DNA of 64,000 nucleotides from assembly GCF_001447385.1 (NCBI RefSeq), contig NZ_LLWQ01000221.1, positions 62,001 through 126,000 of the forward strand. The letters run 5' to 3'. Below the pieces are notes generated by a model. It was given only the letters and a program-made list of their open reading frames with translations. It was not told the DNA's origin and did not search any database. Position numbers and translations under genes: made by a program. Shown here piece after piece: positions 44,358 through 53,437 of the stretch. The DNA is from Paracoccus sp. MKU1. GTDB taxonomy: Bacteria > Pseudomonadota > Alphaproteobacteria > Rhodobacterales > Rhodobacteraceae. Numbering within the stretch: the first letter of the stretch is position 1; each line of letters starts with the position of its first letter.

Positions 44358-44400
44358 GGCCTACGGGGCCGGCGCGGATCAAGGCGGAGCAAGGGGACGG

Positions 44401-45540
44401 ATGGCAGCCTATATCCTGCGGCGTTTGCTGCTGATCATACCCACGCTGATCGGCATCATGCTGGTCAACTTCACGCTGACGCAATTCGTTCCCGGCGGCC
44501 CGATCGAGCAGATCATCGCCCGCGTCCAGGGCGAGGGCGACGCGCTGCGCAACATCACCGGCGGGGCCGGCGAGGCGCCGCAGAACACCGAATATGCCGG
44601 CGCCCGCGGCATCCCGCCCGAGCTGCTGGACCAGCTGGAGGTGCAGATGGGCTTTGCCCGCATCGCCTGCACCGCCGCGCATCAAGGCGAGCCGGACTTG
44701 AAATCGCCCGACTGCGCCAAGGAAAAGATCGGCGCGGCCGAGCGTTTCCTGATCATGCTGGGCAATTATGTCCGCTTCGATTTCGGCATCAGCTTCTTCC
44801 GCTCGATCTCGGTCATCGACCTGGTGCTGGAAAAGATGCCGGTCTCGATCACGCTGGGGCTGTGGTCGACGCTGATCGCCTATCTGATCTCGATCCCGCT
44901 GGGCATCCGCAAGGCGGTCAGGAACGGCACGCCCTTCGACACCTGGACCTCGGGCGCGATCATCGTCGGCTATGCCATCCCGGCCTTTCTGTTCGCGGTG
45001 CTGCTGATGGTGCTGTTCGCCGGCGGCAGCTACTGGCAGATCTTCCCGTTGCGCGGCCTCACCTCGGACAACTGGGCCGATCTGAGCCTGTGGGGCAAGG
45101 TCAAGGACTATCTGTGGCACATCGCCCTGCCGGTGACGGCCACCACCATCTCCAGCTTTGCCACGCTGACGCTCTTGACCAAGAACAGCTTCCTGGACGA
45201 GATCAACAAGCAATATGTGATGACCGCCCGCGCCAAGGGCCTGACCGAGGGCCGGGTGCTTTACGGCCATGTCTTCCGCAACGCCATGCTGATCGTGATC
45301 GCCGGGTTTCCCTCGATGTTCCTGGGCGTGTTCTTCGGCTCCTCGATCCTGATCGAGACGATCTTCTCGCTCGACGGGCTGGGCCGGCTGGGCTTCGAGG
45401 CGGCGGTGCAGCGCGACTATCCGGTGATCTTCGGCACGCTTTACGTCTTTGGCCTGCTGGGCCTGCTGGTCGGCATCCTGTCGGACCTGATGTATGTGCT
45501 GGTCGATCCGCGCATCGACTTCGAGCGGAGGGCCGGCTGA
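44401..45540 (+). CDS. yejB: Peptide ABC transporter permease (YejB type)
   Basis: This 379-residue DppB/OppB-family permease has an N-terminal helix (about 8-30), the YejB-specific extra loop (about 45-120) and five further helices. The EAA-type coupling motif is FLDEINKQYVMTARAKGL. The stop overlaps the yejE start as TGATG. Confidence 0.93.
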   Translation: MAAYILRRLLLIIPTLIGIMLVNFTLTQFVPGGPIEQIIARVQGEGDALRNITGGAGEAPQNTEYAGARGIPPELLDQLEVQMGFARIACTAAHQGEPDLKSPDCAKEKIGAAERFLIMLGNYVRFDFGISFFRSISVIDLVLEKMPVSITLGLWSTLIAYLISIPLGIRKAVRNGTPFDTWTSGAIIVGYAIPAFLFAVLLMVLFAGGSYWQIFPLRGLTSDNWADLSLWGKVKDYLWHIALPVTATTISSFATLTLLTKNSFLDEINKQYVMTARAKGLTEGRVLYGHVFRNAMLIVIAGFPSMFLGVFFGSSILIETIFSLDGLGRLGFEAAVQRDYPVIFGTLYVFGLLGLLVGILSDLMYVLVDPRIDFERRAG

Positions 45541-46646
45541 TGGCGATGACCGAGCTGAACCGGCGCCGGCTGCGCAATTTCCGCCGCAACAAGCGCGCCT
45601 TCTGGTCGCTGATCGTCTTCACGATCCTGTTCGTCGCCTCGCTGTTCGCGGAGCTGATCGCCAACGACAAGCCGATCCTGGTCAGCTACAGGGGCGAGCT
45701 GCATTTCCCGGTCTATCGCTTCTATCCCGAGACCGCCTTCGGCGGCGATTTCGGCACCGAGGCGATCTATACCGACCCGGGCGTGCAATGCCTGATCCGC
45801 ACCGGCGGGCGGCAGGAATGCTGGGACGACCCCGAGGCCACCGAGCGCGAGGCGCGCGAAACCGGCATGGTCGCGGGCGAGACGGTCGAGCGGGGCTGGA
45901 TGCTCTGGCCGCCGATCCCCTATCACTACCGCACCATCAATAATGTCGGCACCGCCCCCAGCGCGCCCGATGCGGCGCATTGGCTGGGCACCGACGACAC
46001 GGCGCGCGACGTGCTGGCGCGGGTGATCTATGGCTTCCGCCTGTCGATCCTGTTCACGCTGATCGTGACCGTGGTCGCCTCGCTGCTGGGCATCGCGGCG
46101 GGTGCGGTGCAGGGCTATTTCGGCGGCAGGACCGACCTGGTGTTCCAGAGATTGCTTGAGATATGGGGGTCAACCCCTTCTCTTTACGTGATTATCATCC
46201 TGTTCGCGATCCTGGGGCGAAGTTTCTGGCTGCTGGTCTTCGTCTCGATCCTGTTCGGCTGGCCGGCGCTGGTCGGCGTGGTGCGGGCCGAGTTCCTGCG
46301 GGCGCGCAACTTCGAATATGTCCGGGCGGCGCGGGCGCTGGGGGTGTCCGATCGGGTCATCATGTTCCGCCATATCCTGCCCAATGCCATGGTGGCGACG
46401 CTGACCATGCTGCCCTTCGTCGTCACCGGCACCATCTCGTCGCTGGCGGCGCTGGACTATCTGGGCTACGGCTTGCCCAGTTCTGCCCCCTCGCTGGGCG
46501 AGCTGGCCTTGCAGGCCAAGCAGAACCTGCAAGCGCCCTGGCTGGGCTTCACCGCCTTCTTCAGCTTCGCCATCATGCTGTCGCTGCTGGTGTTCATCTT
46601 CGAGGGCGTGCGCGACGCCTTCGACCCAAGAAAGACCTTTCGATGA
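45540..46646 (+). CDS. yejE: Peptide ABC transporter permease (YejE type)
   Basis: This 368-residue DppC/OppC-family permease has an N-terminal RRNKRAFWSL segment before the first helix, a long periplasmic loop (about 45-150) as in YejE, and a C-terminal permease domain with the coupling motif FEYVRAARALG. It overlaps yejB by one base and yejF by ATGA. Confidence 0.93.
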   Translation: MAMTELNRRRLRNFRRNKRAFWSLIVFTILFVASLFAELIANDKPILVSYRGELHFPVYRFYPETAFGGDFGTEAIYTDPGVQCLIRTGGRQECWDDPEATEREARETGMVAGETVERGWMLWPPIPYHYRTINNVGTAPSAPDAAHWLGTDDTARDVLARVIYGFRLSILFTLIVTVVASLLGIAAGAVQGYFGGRTDLVFQRLLEIWGSTPSLYVIIILFAILGRSFWLLVFVSILFGWPALVGVVRAEFLRARNFEYVRAARALGVSDRVIMFRHILPNAMVATLTMLPFVVTGTISSLAALDYLGYGLPSSAPSLGELALQAKQNLQAPWLGFTAFFSFAIMLSLLVFIFEGVRDAFDPRKTFR

Positions 46647-48238
46647 CGCCGGTTCTGGAAGTCAGCGACCTGCGGGTGGGGTTCCGGCAGGACGGGCAGC
46701 TTGCGCCCGCCGTCAAGGGCGTCAGCTTTACCGTCGGCAAGGGCGAGACGGTGGCGCTGGTCGGCGAATCCGGCTCGGGCAAGTCGGTCACGGCGCTTTC
46801 GACCGTGCGGCTGCTGGGCGAGGCGGCGGAGGTTTCGGGCTCGGTCCGCTATGCCGGGCGCGAATTGCTGGGCGCGGCCGAGCCGGAACTGCGCCGGGTG
46901 CGCGGCAACGACATCAGCTTCATCTTCCAGGAGCCGATGACCTCGCTGAACCCGCTGCACACGCTGGAGCGGCAGCTGGCCGAAAGCCTGGCGCTGCACC
47001 AGGGGCTGCGGGGCGCGGCGGCGCGGGCGCGGATCATCGAGCTGCTGACCCGCGTCGGCATCCGCGACCCGGAAACGCGGCTGGCCGATTACCCGCACCA
47101 GCTGTCCGGCGGCCAGCGCCAGCGGGTGATGATCGCCATGGCGCTGGCGAACGGGCCGGAGCTGCTGATCGCCGACGAGCCGACGACGGCGCTGGACGTG
47201 ACCATCCAGGCGCAGATCATGGAGCTGCTGGCGGAACTCAAGGCCGCCGAGGGCCTGTCGATGCTGTTCATCAGCCACGATCTCGGCCTGGTGCGCCGCA
47301 TCGCCGACCGGGTCTGCGTGATGAAGGGCGGCGAGATCGTCGAGCAGGGGCCGGTCGAACAGATCTTCGCCCATCCGCAACACGAATATACCCGCATGCT
47401 GCTGGCGGCCGAGCCCAAGGGTCGCGCCGACCCGATCACCGGGGAGGCGCCGCAGATCGTGGCGACCCAGGACCTCAAGGTCTGGTTTCCGATCCAGCGC
47501 GGCTTCCTGCGCCGCACCGTCGGCCATGTGAAGGCGGTGAACGGCGCCACCATCTCGGTCCGCGCCGGCGAAACCTTGGGCATCGTCGGCGAATCCGGCT
47601 CGGGCAAGACCACGCTGGCGCTGGCGATCATGCGGCTGATCGAAAGCGACGGGCCGATCCTCTACATGGGCCGCGACATCTCGAAAGTGCCGGGCCGGGC
47701 GCTGCGCGGGCTGCGGCGGGACATGCAGATCGTGTTCCAGGATCCCTATGGCAGCCTGTCGCCGCGCATGACCATCGAGCAGATCATCTCCGAGGGTCTG
47801 GGCGTGCATGGCATCGAGCCCGGCCGCAACCGCCGCGAGATGGTCGATGCGATCATGCGCGAGGTGGGCCTCGACCCCGCCACCATGCACCGCTATCCGC
47901 ATGAGTTCAGCGGCGGCCAACGCCAGCGCATCGCCATCGCCCGGGCCATGATCCTGAACCCCAAGCTGGTGGTGCTGGACGAGCCGACCAGCGCGCTGGA
48001 CATGACCGTGCAGGTGCAGATCGTCGAGCTTTTGCGGCGGTTGCAGCGCAAGCACGGGCTCGCCTATCTGTTCATCAGCCACGACCTGCGCGTGGTGCGC
48101 GCCATGTCGCACCAGATCATGGTCATGCGTGCCGGCGAAGTGGTCGAGCAGGGATCGACCCAGGCGGTCTTCGACAATCCGCAAAGCGACTATACGCGCC
48201 GGCTGATCGAGGCGGCGTTTCTTACGGCCATTGCATGA
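46643..48238 (+). CDS. yejF: Peptide ABC transporter with two ATPase domains (YejF type)
   Basis: This 531-residue protein fuses two ABC ATPase domains. The first has GESGSGKS (about 40-47), QLSGGQRQR and IADEPTTALDV; the second has GESGSGKT near 318, the FSGGQRQR signature and LDEPTSALDM. The tandem layout is that of YejF, so one subunit serves the YejB-YejE pair. Its stop overlaps the next gene by ATGA. Confidence 0.94.
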   Translation: MTPVLEVSDLRVGFRQDGQLAPAVKGVSFTVGKGETVALVGESGSGKSVTALSTVRLLGEAAEVSGSVRYAGRELLGAAEPELRRVRGNDISFIFQEPMTSLNPLHTLERQLAESLALHQGLRGAAARARIIELLTRVGIRDPETRLADYPHQLSGGQRQRVMIAMALANGPELLIADEPTTALDVTIQAQIMELLAELKAAEGLSMLFISHDLGLVRRIADRVCVMKGGEIVEQGPVEQIFAHPQHEYTRMLLAAEPKGRADPITGEAPQIVATQDLKVWFPIQRGFLRRTVGHVKAVNGATISVRAGETLGIVGESGSGKTTLALAIMRLIESDGPILYMGRDISKVPGRALRGLRRDMQIVFQDPYGSLSPRMTIEQIISEGLGVHGIEPGRNRREMVDAIMREVGLDPATMHRYPHEFSGGQRQRIAIARAMILNPKLVVLDEPTSALDMTVQVQIVELLRRLQRKHGLAYLFISHDLRVVRAMSHQIMVMRAGEVVEQGSTQAVFDNPQSDYTRRLIEAAFLTAIA

Positions 48239-49452
48239 AGATCCTGTTCGTCCACCAGAATTTCCCGGCCCAGTTCCTGCATCTGGCGCCGGCCCTGGCG
48301 GCGCGCGGCCATGATGTCCTGGCGCTGACCGACGAAAAGAACGCGCGGCCCTCGCCGGTCCGGGTGGTGCGCTACAAGGCGCCGGGCGAGCTGAACCTGC
48401 CACCGATGCTGGGCCGCACTTTCAGCGAGATGGCCGAGCGCGGCTGGCTGGCCGCGCGCGGCTGCCGGGCGCTGCGCGACCGTCACGGCTATACGCCCGA
48501 CGTGATCTTCGGCCATAGCGGCTGGGGCGAGACGCTGTTCCTGCGCGAGATCTGGCCCGATGCGAAGCTGCTGGTCTATGCCGAACTGATGTATCGCACG
48601 CGCGGCCATGATGTCGGTTTCGACCCCGAGATCAGCCCGGACAGCGACGAGGGGCGGGTCGGCACCGTCGCGCGTTCGGCGCATCTGATCCAGGGGCTGG
48701 TGCAGGCCGATGCCGGGCTGGCGCCGACCGAATACCAGGCGGACTCGTTTCCGCCCGAGCTGCGCGGCAAGCTGACGGTCATCCATGACGGCATCGACAC
48801 GCTGAAGGTCTGTCCCAATCCGCAGGCCGAATTCCTGCTGCCCGACGGATGCAAGCTGCGGGCGGGGGACGAAGTCCTGACCTATGTCTCGCGCTCGCTC
48901 GAGCCCTATCGCGGCTTTCACCGCTTCATGCGCGCGCTGCCCGAGGTGCTGCGGGCGCGGCCGAATGCGCAGGTGGTGCTGGTCGGCGGCGACGGGGTCA
49001 GCTATGGCGGCCTGCCCAAGGACGCGGCCGGCTGGAAGGAAAAGCTGCTGGCCGAGCTCGAAGGGCGGCTGGACCTTTCGCGTATCCATTTCATGGGCCG
49101 CGTGCCCTATCCGCAATACCTGGCGCTGTTGCAGGTCAGCCGGGTGCATTGCTACCTGACCTATCCCTTCGTGCTGAGCTGGTCGCTGACCGAGGCGATG
49201 GCGGCGGGCTGCTATATCGTCGGCTCGGATACCGAGCCGGTGCGCGAGCTGCTCCGCGACGGCGAGAACGGCCGGCTGGTGCCGTTCTTCGACCAGCCGG
49301 CGCTGGAGGCGGCGCTGATCCGCGGGCTGACCGGAGATCCCGATGCCGCGCGGCTGCAAGCGGCGGCGCGCCAGACCATCCTGCAAGCCTATGACCTGCA
49401 CCGGCACAGCCTGCCGCGGCTGATCGACTGGGTCGAGGGCTTCGCACCCTAA
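48235..49452 (+). CDS. Glycosyltransferase family 4 protein
   Basis: This 405-residue GT-B glycosyltransferase begins KILFVHQNFP, which resembles one bacterial GT4 subgroup. A donor-site SLTEAMAAGCYIVGSD occurs near residues 320-335, and GRVPYPQYLALLQ precedes it. Donor and acceptor are unknown. It starts inside the yejF stop codon (ATGA), so it is translated with the peptide transporter, though no functional link is known. It converges with the next gene, overlapping by 4 bases. Confidence 0.85.
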   Translation: MKILFVHQNFPAQFLHLAPALAARGHDVLALTDEKNARPSPVRVVRYKAPGELNLPPMLGRTFSEMAERGWLAARGCRALRDRHGYTPDVIFGHSGWGETLFLREIWPDAKLLVYAELMYRTRGHDVGFDPEISPDSDEGRVGTVARSAHLIQGLVQADAGLAPTEYQADSFPPELRGKLTVIHDGIDTLKVCPNPQAEFLLPDGCKLRAGDEVLTYVSRSLEPYRGFHRFMRALPEVLRARPNAQVVLVGGDGVSYGGLPKDAAGWKEKLLAELEGRLDLSRIHFMGRVPYPQYLALLQVSRVHCYLTYPFVLSWSLTEAMAAGCYIVGSDTEPVRELLRDGENGRLVPFFDQPALEAALIRGLTGDPDAARLQAAARQTILQAYDLHRHSLPRLIDWVEGFAP

Positions 49453-49928
49453 AGCTCGATCTCACTTTCCGGGTTGCGTTCAGGCAGCGGCGTTTCGGGG
49501 GTGTCAGGCAGTGGGTTCAGGCGCGGATCGTCCTCGGGCGCGGGGCGCAGCATGTCGCGCAGTGTATCGCCGACCGGCGGCGGTGGCGGCGCATCGGCGC
49601 GGCGGCGGATCAGGATGTCGCCGTTTTCCAGCCGCTCGGGCGCCTGATAGTTGCGCACATCGTCCATCAGCTTGCCGATATCCTCGAACACCGGCGCGAC
49701 CGCGCCCAGCGTATCGCCCAGATCGCGGCCCAGCCGGTCCAGATGCGGCTCGGCCCGCTCCAGCAGGTTGCGCATGAAATTCTCGAGCCCGCGTTCCAGC
49801 ATATCGGCTTCAGGCGCGGCCTGACCGTCGGGCGGCGGTTCGTCCGCAAGCGGCGGCTCATAATCCTGCGCCATGGCGGCGGGCGCCATGATCGCGCAGA
49901 GGATCGCGGGGACAAGGAGATTGCGCAT
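49449..49928 (-). CDS. Periplasmic hypothetical protein, Rhodobacteraceae type
   Basis: This 159-residue protein has a signal peptide (residues 1-20), an acidic Pro-rich start, a helical middle (about 43-90) and the segment NGDILIRRR (102-110), followed by a Pro/Glu-rich tail ending in EIEL. Similar short proteins with a NGDI-I-RR motif recur in Rhodobacteraceae. Some databases call them AAA+ ATPases, but no ATPase motif is present. Function unknown. It lies 56 bases downstream of the TerB-DnaJ gene on the same strand. Confidence 0.75.
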   Translation of the reverse strand: MRNLLVPAILCAIMAPAAMAQDYEPPLADEPPPDGQAAPEADMLERGLENFMRNLLERAEPHLDRLGRDLGDTLGAVAPVFEDIGKLMDDVRNYQAPERLENGDILIRRRADAPPPPPVGDTLRDMLRPAPEDDPRLNPLPDTPETPLPERNPESEIEL

Positions 49929-49984
49929 GGGCCGGTCCTTCGGCTGTTCGCAGGGGAAACGGGCGCCGGGGCGGGCGGGTTCCC

Positions 49985-50710
49985 TCAGGCCGGGCGCAGG
50001 CGGTGCATGTTGCGGAAGTTTTCCCATGCCTCGTTCAGCGCCCGCGTGCGGGCCTCGGCCAAGCGGATCGCCTCGGGTGGCAGGCCGCGGGCCAGGGCGC
50101 GGTCGGGATGGCTTTCGCGCACCAGTTCGCGCCAGCGCCGGCGGGCCTCGGGCAGCGGCGTGTCCGGCGTCACGCCCAGCACCTCGCAAGAGGGGCAGCC
50201 CTGCCGGCGGTCGTGGCGGGCGCGGATCGCCGCCACCTGCTCGGCCGGCAGGCCGAAGATGCGCGCCACCTCGTCGATGAAGACGATTTCGGCTTCGTGC
50301 AGGTCGGTATCGGCAACGGCGATGATGAACAGCCCCTCGACCACATCGGCCAGCACCGGGTCGCCCGGGGGAAACATGCGGGCGATGCGCCGCGCCCAGG
50401 CGTCGAAGCCGGCCACGTCCTGCCGCGCCAGGTCGAAGACGCGGGCGGCGTTCTTTTCCTCGGAGCGCGGGATGATGAAGACGCGGCGAAAGGCCGCCAC
50501 CTCGGACCGGGCCACGGCGCCGTCGGCCTTGGCGAGCTTGGCCCCCAGCGCGATCACCGCGATGGTGAAGGCCACGGATTTCTCGGGCGGGGTGGCTGGG
50601 CGGCGCGCGCCGACGATCGCCGCCAGCCGGTCGGCGATGCGCTGCCAAAAGCTGCGCGGCTTCGGCAGTTCGGGGCAGGGCTGTTTCTGGTCCTTGATCG
50701 CGGCGTCCAT
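49985..50710 (-). CDS. TerB-domain and DnaJ-domain protein (DjlA-like)
   Basis: This 241-residue protein has a central TerB-like helical domain (about 50-155, with AKADGAVARSEV and ADTDLHEAEIVFIDEVA). A C-terminal J domain (about 165-235) carries the HPD motif in SHPDRALARG, so it should stimulate DnaK. No N-terminal membrane helix as in E. coli DjlA is evident. Confidence 0.87.
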   Translation of the reverse strand: MDAAIKDQKQPCPELPKPRSFWQRIADRLAAIVGARRPATPPEKSVAFTIAVIALGAKLAKADGAVARSEVAAFRRVFIIPRSEEKNAARVFDLARQDVAGFDAWARRIARMFPPGDPVLADVVEGLFIIAVADTDLHEAEIVFIDEVARIFGLPAEQVAAIRARHDRRQGCPSCEVLGVTPDTPLPEARRRWRELVRESHPDRALARGLPPEAIRLAEARTRALNEAWENFRNMHRLRPA

Positions 50711-50772
50711 GGCGTGCAGCCTAGGCGGGGTGGCGGGTCAAGTCCACTGACATTCCCGCCAGTTACGAGGCG

Positions 50773-51597
50773 TTATCTGCGGCTTTCCAGAGCGGCCTTC
50801 ACCACCAGCACCACCAGCGCGATGACGGTCAGCGTCGAGGCGGCGGCAAAGGCGCCGGTGGTGTTGAGGTCGTTGAACATCAGCTCGATCTGCAAGGGCA
50901 GGGTGTTGGTCTGGCCGCGGATCGAGCCCGAAACCACCGAGACGCCGCCGAACTCGCCCACCGCGCGGGCCGTGCACAGCACCGCGCCGTAAAGCAGCGC
51001 CCAGCGGATATTGGGCAGGGTGACGCGGGAAAACACCTGCCAGCCGCGCGCGCCCAGCGTGACCGCCGCCTGCTCCTGCTCGGATCCCTGGGCCTGCATC
51101 AGCGGCAGCACCTCGCGCACTACGAAGGGGGCGGTGACGAACATGGTGACCAGCACGATGCCGGGCAGGGCAAACATCACCTTCAGGTCATGCGCGGCCA
51201 GCCAGGGGCCCAGCAGGCCCTGCCGGCCGTAAAGCAGCAGATAGCAGATGCCGGCGATGATCGGCGAGATCGAGAAGGGGATCTCGATCAGCACCATCAG
51301 CAGCTTGCGCCCCGGAAAGCGGAAGCGGGCGATGGCCCAGGCGGCGGCGATGCCGAAGGCGATGTTGACCGGCACCACGATCACCGCGACCACCGTGGTC
51401 AGCCAGATCGCATGCAGGACCAGCGGGTCGGCGATGTTTGCCAGATAGACCGCCCAGCCCTCGGCGAAGGCGCGCCAGAAGATGAAGGCCAGCGGCGCCA
51501 CGACGAAGATCGCCGTCAGCGCGAAGGCCAGCCCGATCAGCAAGCGCGGCACGGCGCGGCTTTGGCCGGGGGCGTGGGTGAGTGCGACGGTGCTCAT
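50773..51597 (-). CDS. cysW: Sulfate ABC transporter permease CysW
   Basis: This permease of about 274 residues has six hydrophobic helices. The coupling motif EQEQAAVTLGARGWQVF is followed by TARAVGEFGGVSVVSG, the CysW signature. It is the last gene of cysA-sbp-cysT-cysW. The ATG at 51597 forms TGATG with the cysT stop; a GTG at 51600 would give a 4-base overlap instead. Confidence 0.94.
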   Translation of the reverse strand: MSTVALTHAPGQSRAVPRLLIGLAFALTAIFVVAPLAFIFWRAFAEGWAVYLANIADPLVLHAIWLTTVVAVIVVPVNIAFGIAAAWAIARFRFPGRKLLMVLIEIPFSISPIIAGICYLLLYGRQGLLGPWLAAHDLKVMFALPGIVLVTMFVTAPFVVREVLPLMQAQGSEQEQAAVTLGARGWQVFSRVTLPNIRWALLYGAVLCTARAVGEFGGVSVVSGSIRGQTNTLPLQIELMFNDLNTTGAFAAASTLTVIALVVLVVKAALESRR

Positions 51598-52442
51598 CAC
51601 CGGGCCTCCAGATGGCGGGCGGCGCGGAACTGGATCAGGTTCGACAGCGCCAGCAGGATCAGCGCAATGAGCAGCAGCACCAGCGCAATGGCGGCGGCGC
51701 CCTGGTAGTCGTATTCCTCGAGCCGGATGAAGGCCAGCAGCGCCGCGATCTCGGTCTTGAAGGGCAGGTTGCCGGCGATGAACACCACGGCGCCGAACTC
51801 GCCCAAGCTGCGGGCGAAGGCCACGGTCGAGCCCGCCAGCCAGGCCGGCAGGATCGCCGGCAGCACCACGCGGCGGAAGATGGCGAAGGGCCGGGCGCCC
51901 AGCGTCATCGCCGCCTGCTCCAGCGCCGGGTCCAGATCCTCCAGAACCGGCTGGATCGCGCGCACCACGAAGGGGATCGAGGTGAAGGTCATCGCCAGAA
52001 TCACGCCGCCCAGCGTATAGACCAGCTCGATCCCCGCCCCGGTCAGCGGCGCGCCGAACCAGCCGTTCGCCGAATAAAGCGCGGTCAGCGAGATGCCCGC
52101 GACCGCGGTCGGCAGGGCGAAGGGAATGTCCATCAGCGCGTCCAGGATGCGCTTGCCGGGAAAGTCGTAGCGCGTCAGCACCCAGGCCATCAGAAGCCCG
52201 TAGAAGGCGTTGAAGACGGTGGCCGCGGCGGCGGCGGTCAGCGTCACCCGCAGAGCCGCCAGCGTGCGCGGCGCGGTGACGATGGCCCAGAACCGCGCCG
52301 GCCCGATCTCGGCCCCTTTCAGGACCAGCGCCACTACCGGGATCAGGATCACCAGCGCGACGTAAAGCAGCGTCGTGCCGAGGCTCAGCGAGAACCCCGG
52401 CAAGACGCGTTTCGCGCGGATGGGCGCGGCGGCGGCGCTCAT
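51597..52442 (-). CDS. cysT: Sulfate ABC transporter permease CysT (CysU)
   Basis: This 281-residue permease has six helices, the DALMDIPFALPTAVAG motif and the coupling loop EQAAMTLGARPFAIFRRV followed by FARSLGEFGAVVFIAGN, all typical of CysT. Its start overlaps the sbp stop by ATGA. Confidence 0.94.
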   Translation of the reverse strand: MSAAAAPIRAKRVLPGFSLSLGTTLLYVALVILIPVVALVLKGAEIGPARFWAIVTAPRTLAALRVTLTAAAAATVFNAFYGLLMAWVLTRYDFPGKRILDALMDIPFALPTAVAGISLTALYSANGWFGAPLTGAGIELVYTLGGVILAMTFTSIPFVVRAIQPVLEDLDPALEQAAMTLGARPFAIFRRVVLPAILPAWLAGSTVAFARSLGEFGAVVFIAGNLPFKTEIAALLAFIRLEEYDYQGAAAIALVLLLIALILLALSNLIQFRAARHLEAR

Positions 52443-53437
52443 TGGTTGACGAAGACCTTGTCGAGGATGCCGCCCTCGGCCAGATGCTCCTCTTGCACCT
52501 TCTGCCAGCCGCCGAAGACCTCGTCGACGGTCAGCAGCTTCACCTCGGGGAACTCGGCGGCGTATTTCGCCGTCACCGCCTCGTCGGTGGTGCGATAGTG
52601 GTTCTCGGCCAGCGTCTCCTGCGCCTGGGCGCTATAGAGCCAGTTGAGATATTCCGTCGCAACCTCGGTGGCGCCGTTCTTCTCGGCATTTTCGCTGACC
52701 ACCGCGACCGGGAAGGCGGCGAAAAGGCTGGTCGCCGGGGTCACGGCCTCGAAGCCCTGGGCCTCGTATTGCTTGGCGATGCCCTTGGTCTCGGCCTCGA
52801 AGGTGATCAGCACGTCGCCGATGTTGCGCTCGGCGAAGGTCTGGGTGGCGGCGCGGCCGCCGGTGTCGAAGACCGGCACGTTGGCGAAGATCTTGCCGAC
52901 GAATTCCTGCGCCTTCTCGGGCGTGCCGCCCTCTTGCGTCAGGGCATAGGCATAGGCGGCCAGATAGGTATAGCGGCCGTTGCCGCTGGTCTTGGGGTTC
53001 GGGAACACCGCCTGCACGTCGTCGCGCGCCAGATCCGACCAGTCCTTGATCCCCTTTGGGTTGCCCTCGCGCACCAGGAAGGCGGGCAGCGAGTAATAGG
53101 GCGAGGCGCCGTTCGGCAGGGCCTCGCGCCAGTCTTCGGCCACCAGCCCGTTCTGCGCCAGCACATCCACGTCGGTTTCCTGGTTGAAGGTCACCACATC
53201 GGCCGGCAGCCCCTCGAGGATCGCGCGCGCCTGTTTCGACGAGCCGCCATGGCTTTGGTCGATGGTCACGTCGCGGCCGGTCTTGTCCTTCCAATGGGCC
53301 TGGAATTCGGGGTTCAGCGCCTCGAACAGCTCGCGGGCGATGTCATAGCTGACGTTCAGGATCTTGTCCTGGGCCAGCGCCGGGCTGCTGCCCAGCATCA
53401 GGGCCAGCGCGGCGACGTGAAGCTTGCGGATCATCAT
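52439..53437 (-). CDS. sbp: Periplasmic sulfate-binding protein
   Basis: This 332-residue protein has a signal peptide (residues 1-22, ending ALAQ) and Sbp/CysP family motifs: NVSYDIARELF near the mature start, the SHGGSSKQARAI anion-site loop, PKTSGNGRYTYLAAY and the C-terminal YLNWLYSAQAQ. It binds sulfate and delivers it to CysTW. It overlaps both neighbours by 4 bases. Confidence 0.94.
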   Translation of the reverse strand: MMIRKLHVAALALMLGSSPALAQDKILNVSYDIARELFEALNPEFQAHWKDKTGRDVTIDQSHGGSSKQARAILEGLPADVVTFNQETDVDVLAQNGLVAEDWREALPNGASPYYSLPAFLVREGNPKGIKDWSDLARDDVQAVFPNPKTSGNGRYTYLAAYAYALTQEGGTPEKAQEFVGKIFANVPVFDTGGRAATQTFAERNIGDVLITFEAETKGIAKQYEAQGFEAVTPATSLFAAFPVAVVSENAEKNGATEVATEYLNWLYSAQAQETLAENHYRTTDEAVTAKYAAEFPEVKLLTVDEVFGGWQKVQEEHLAEGGILDKVFVNQ

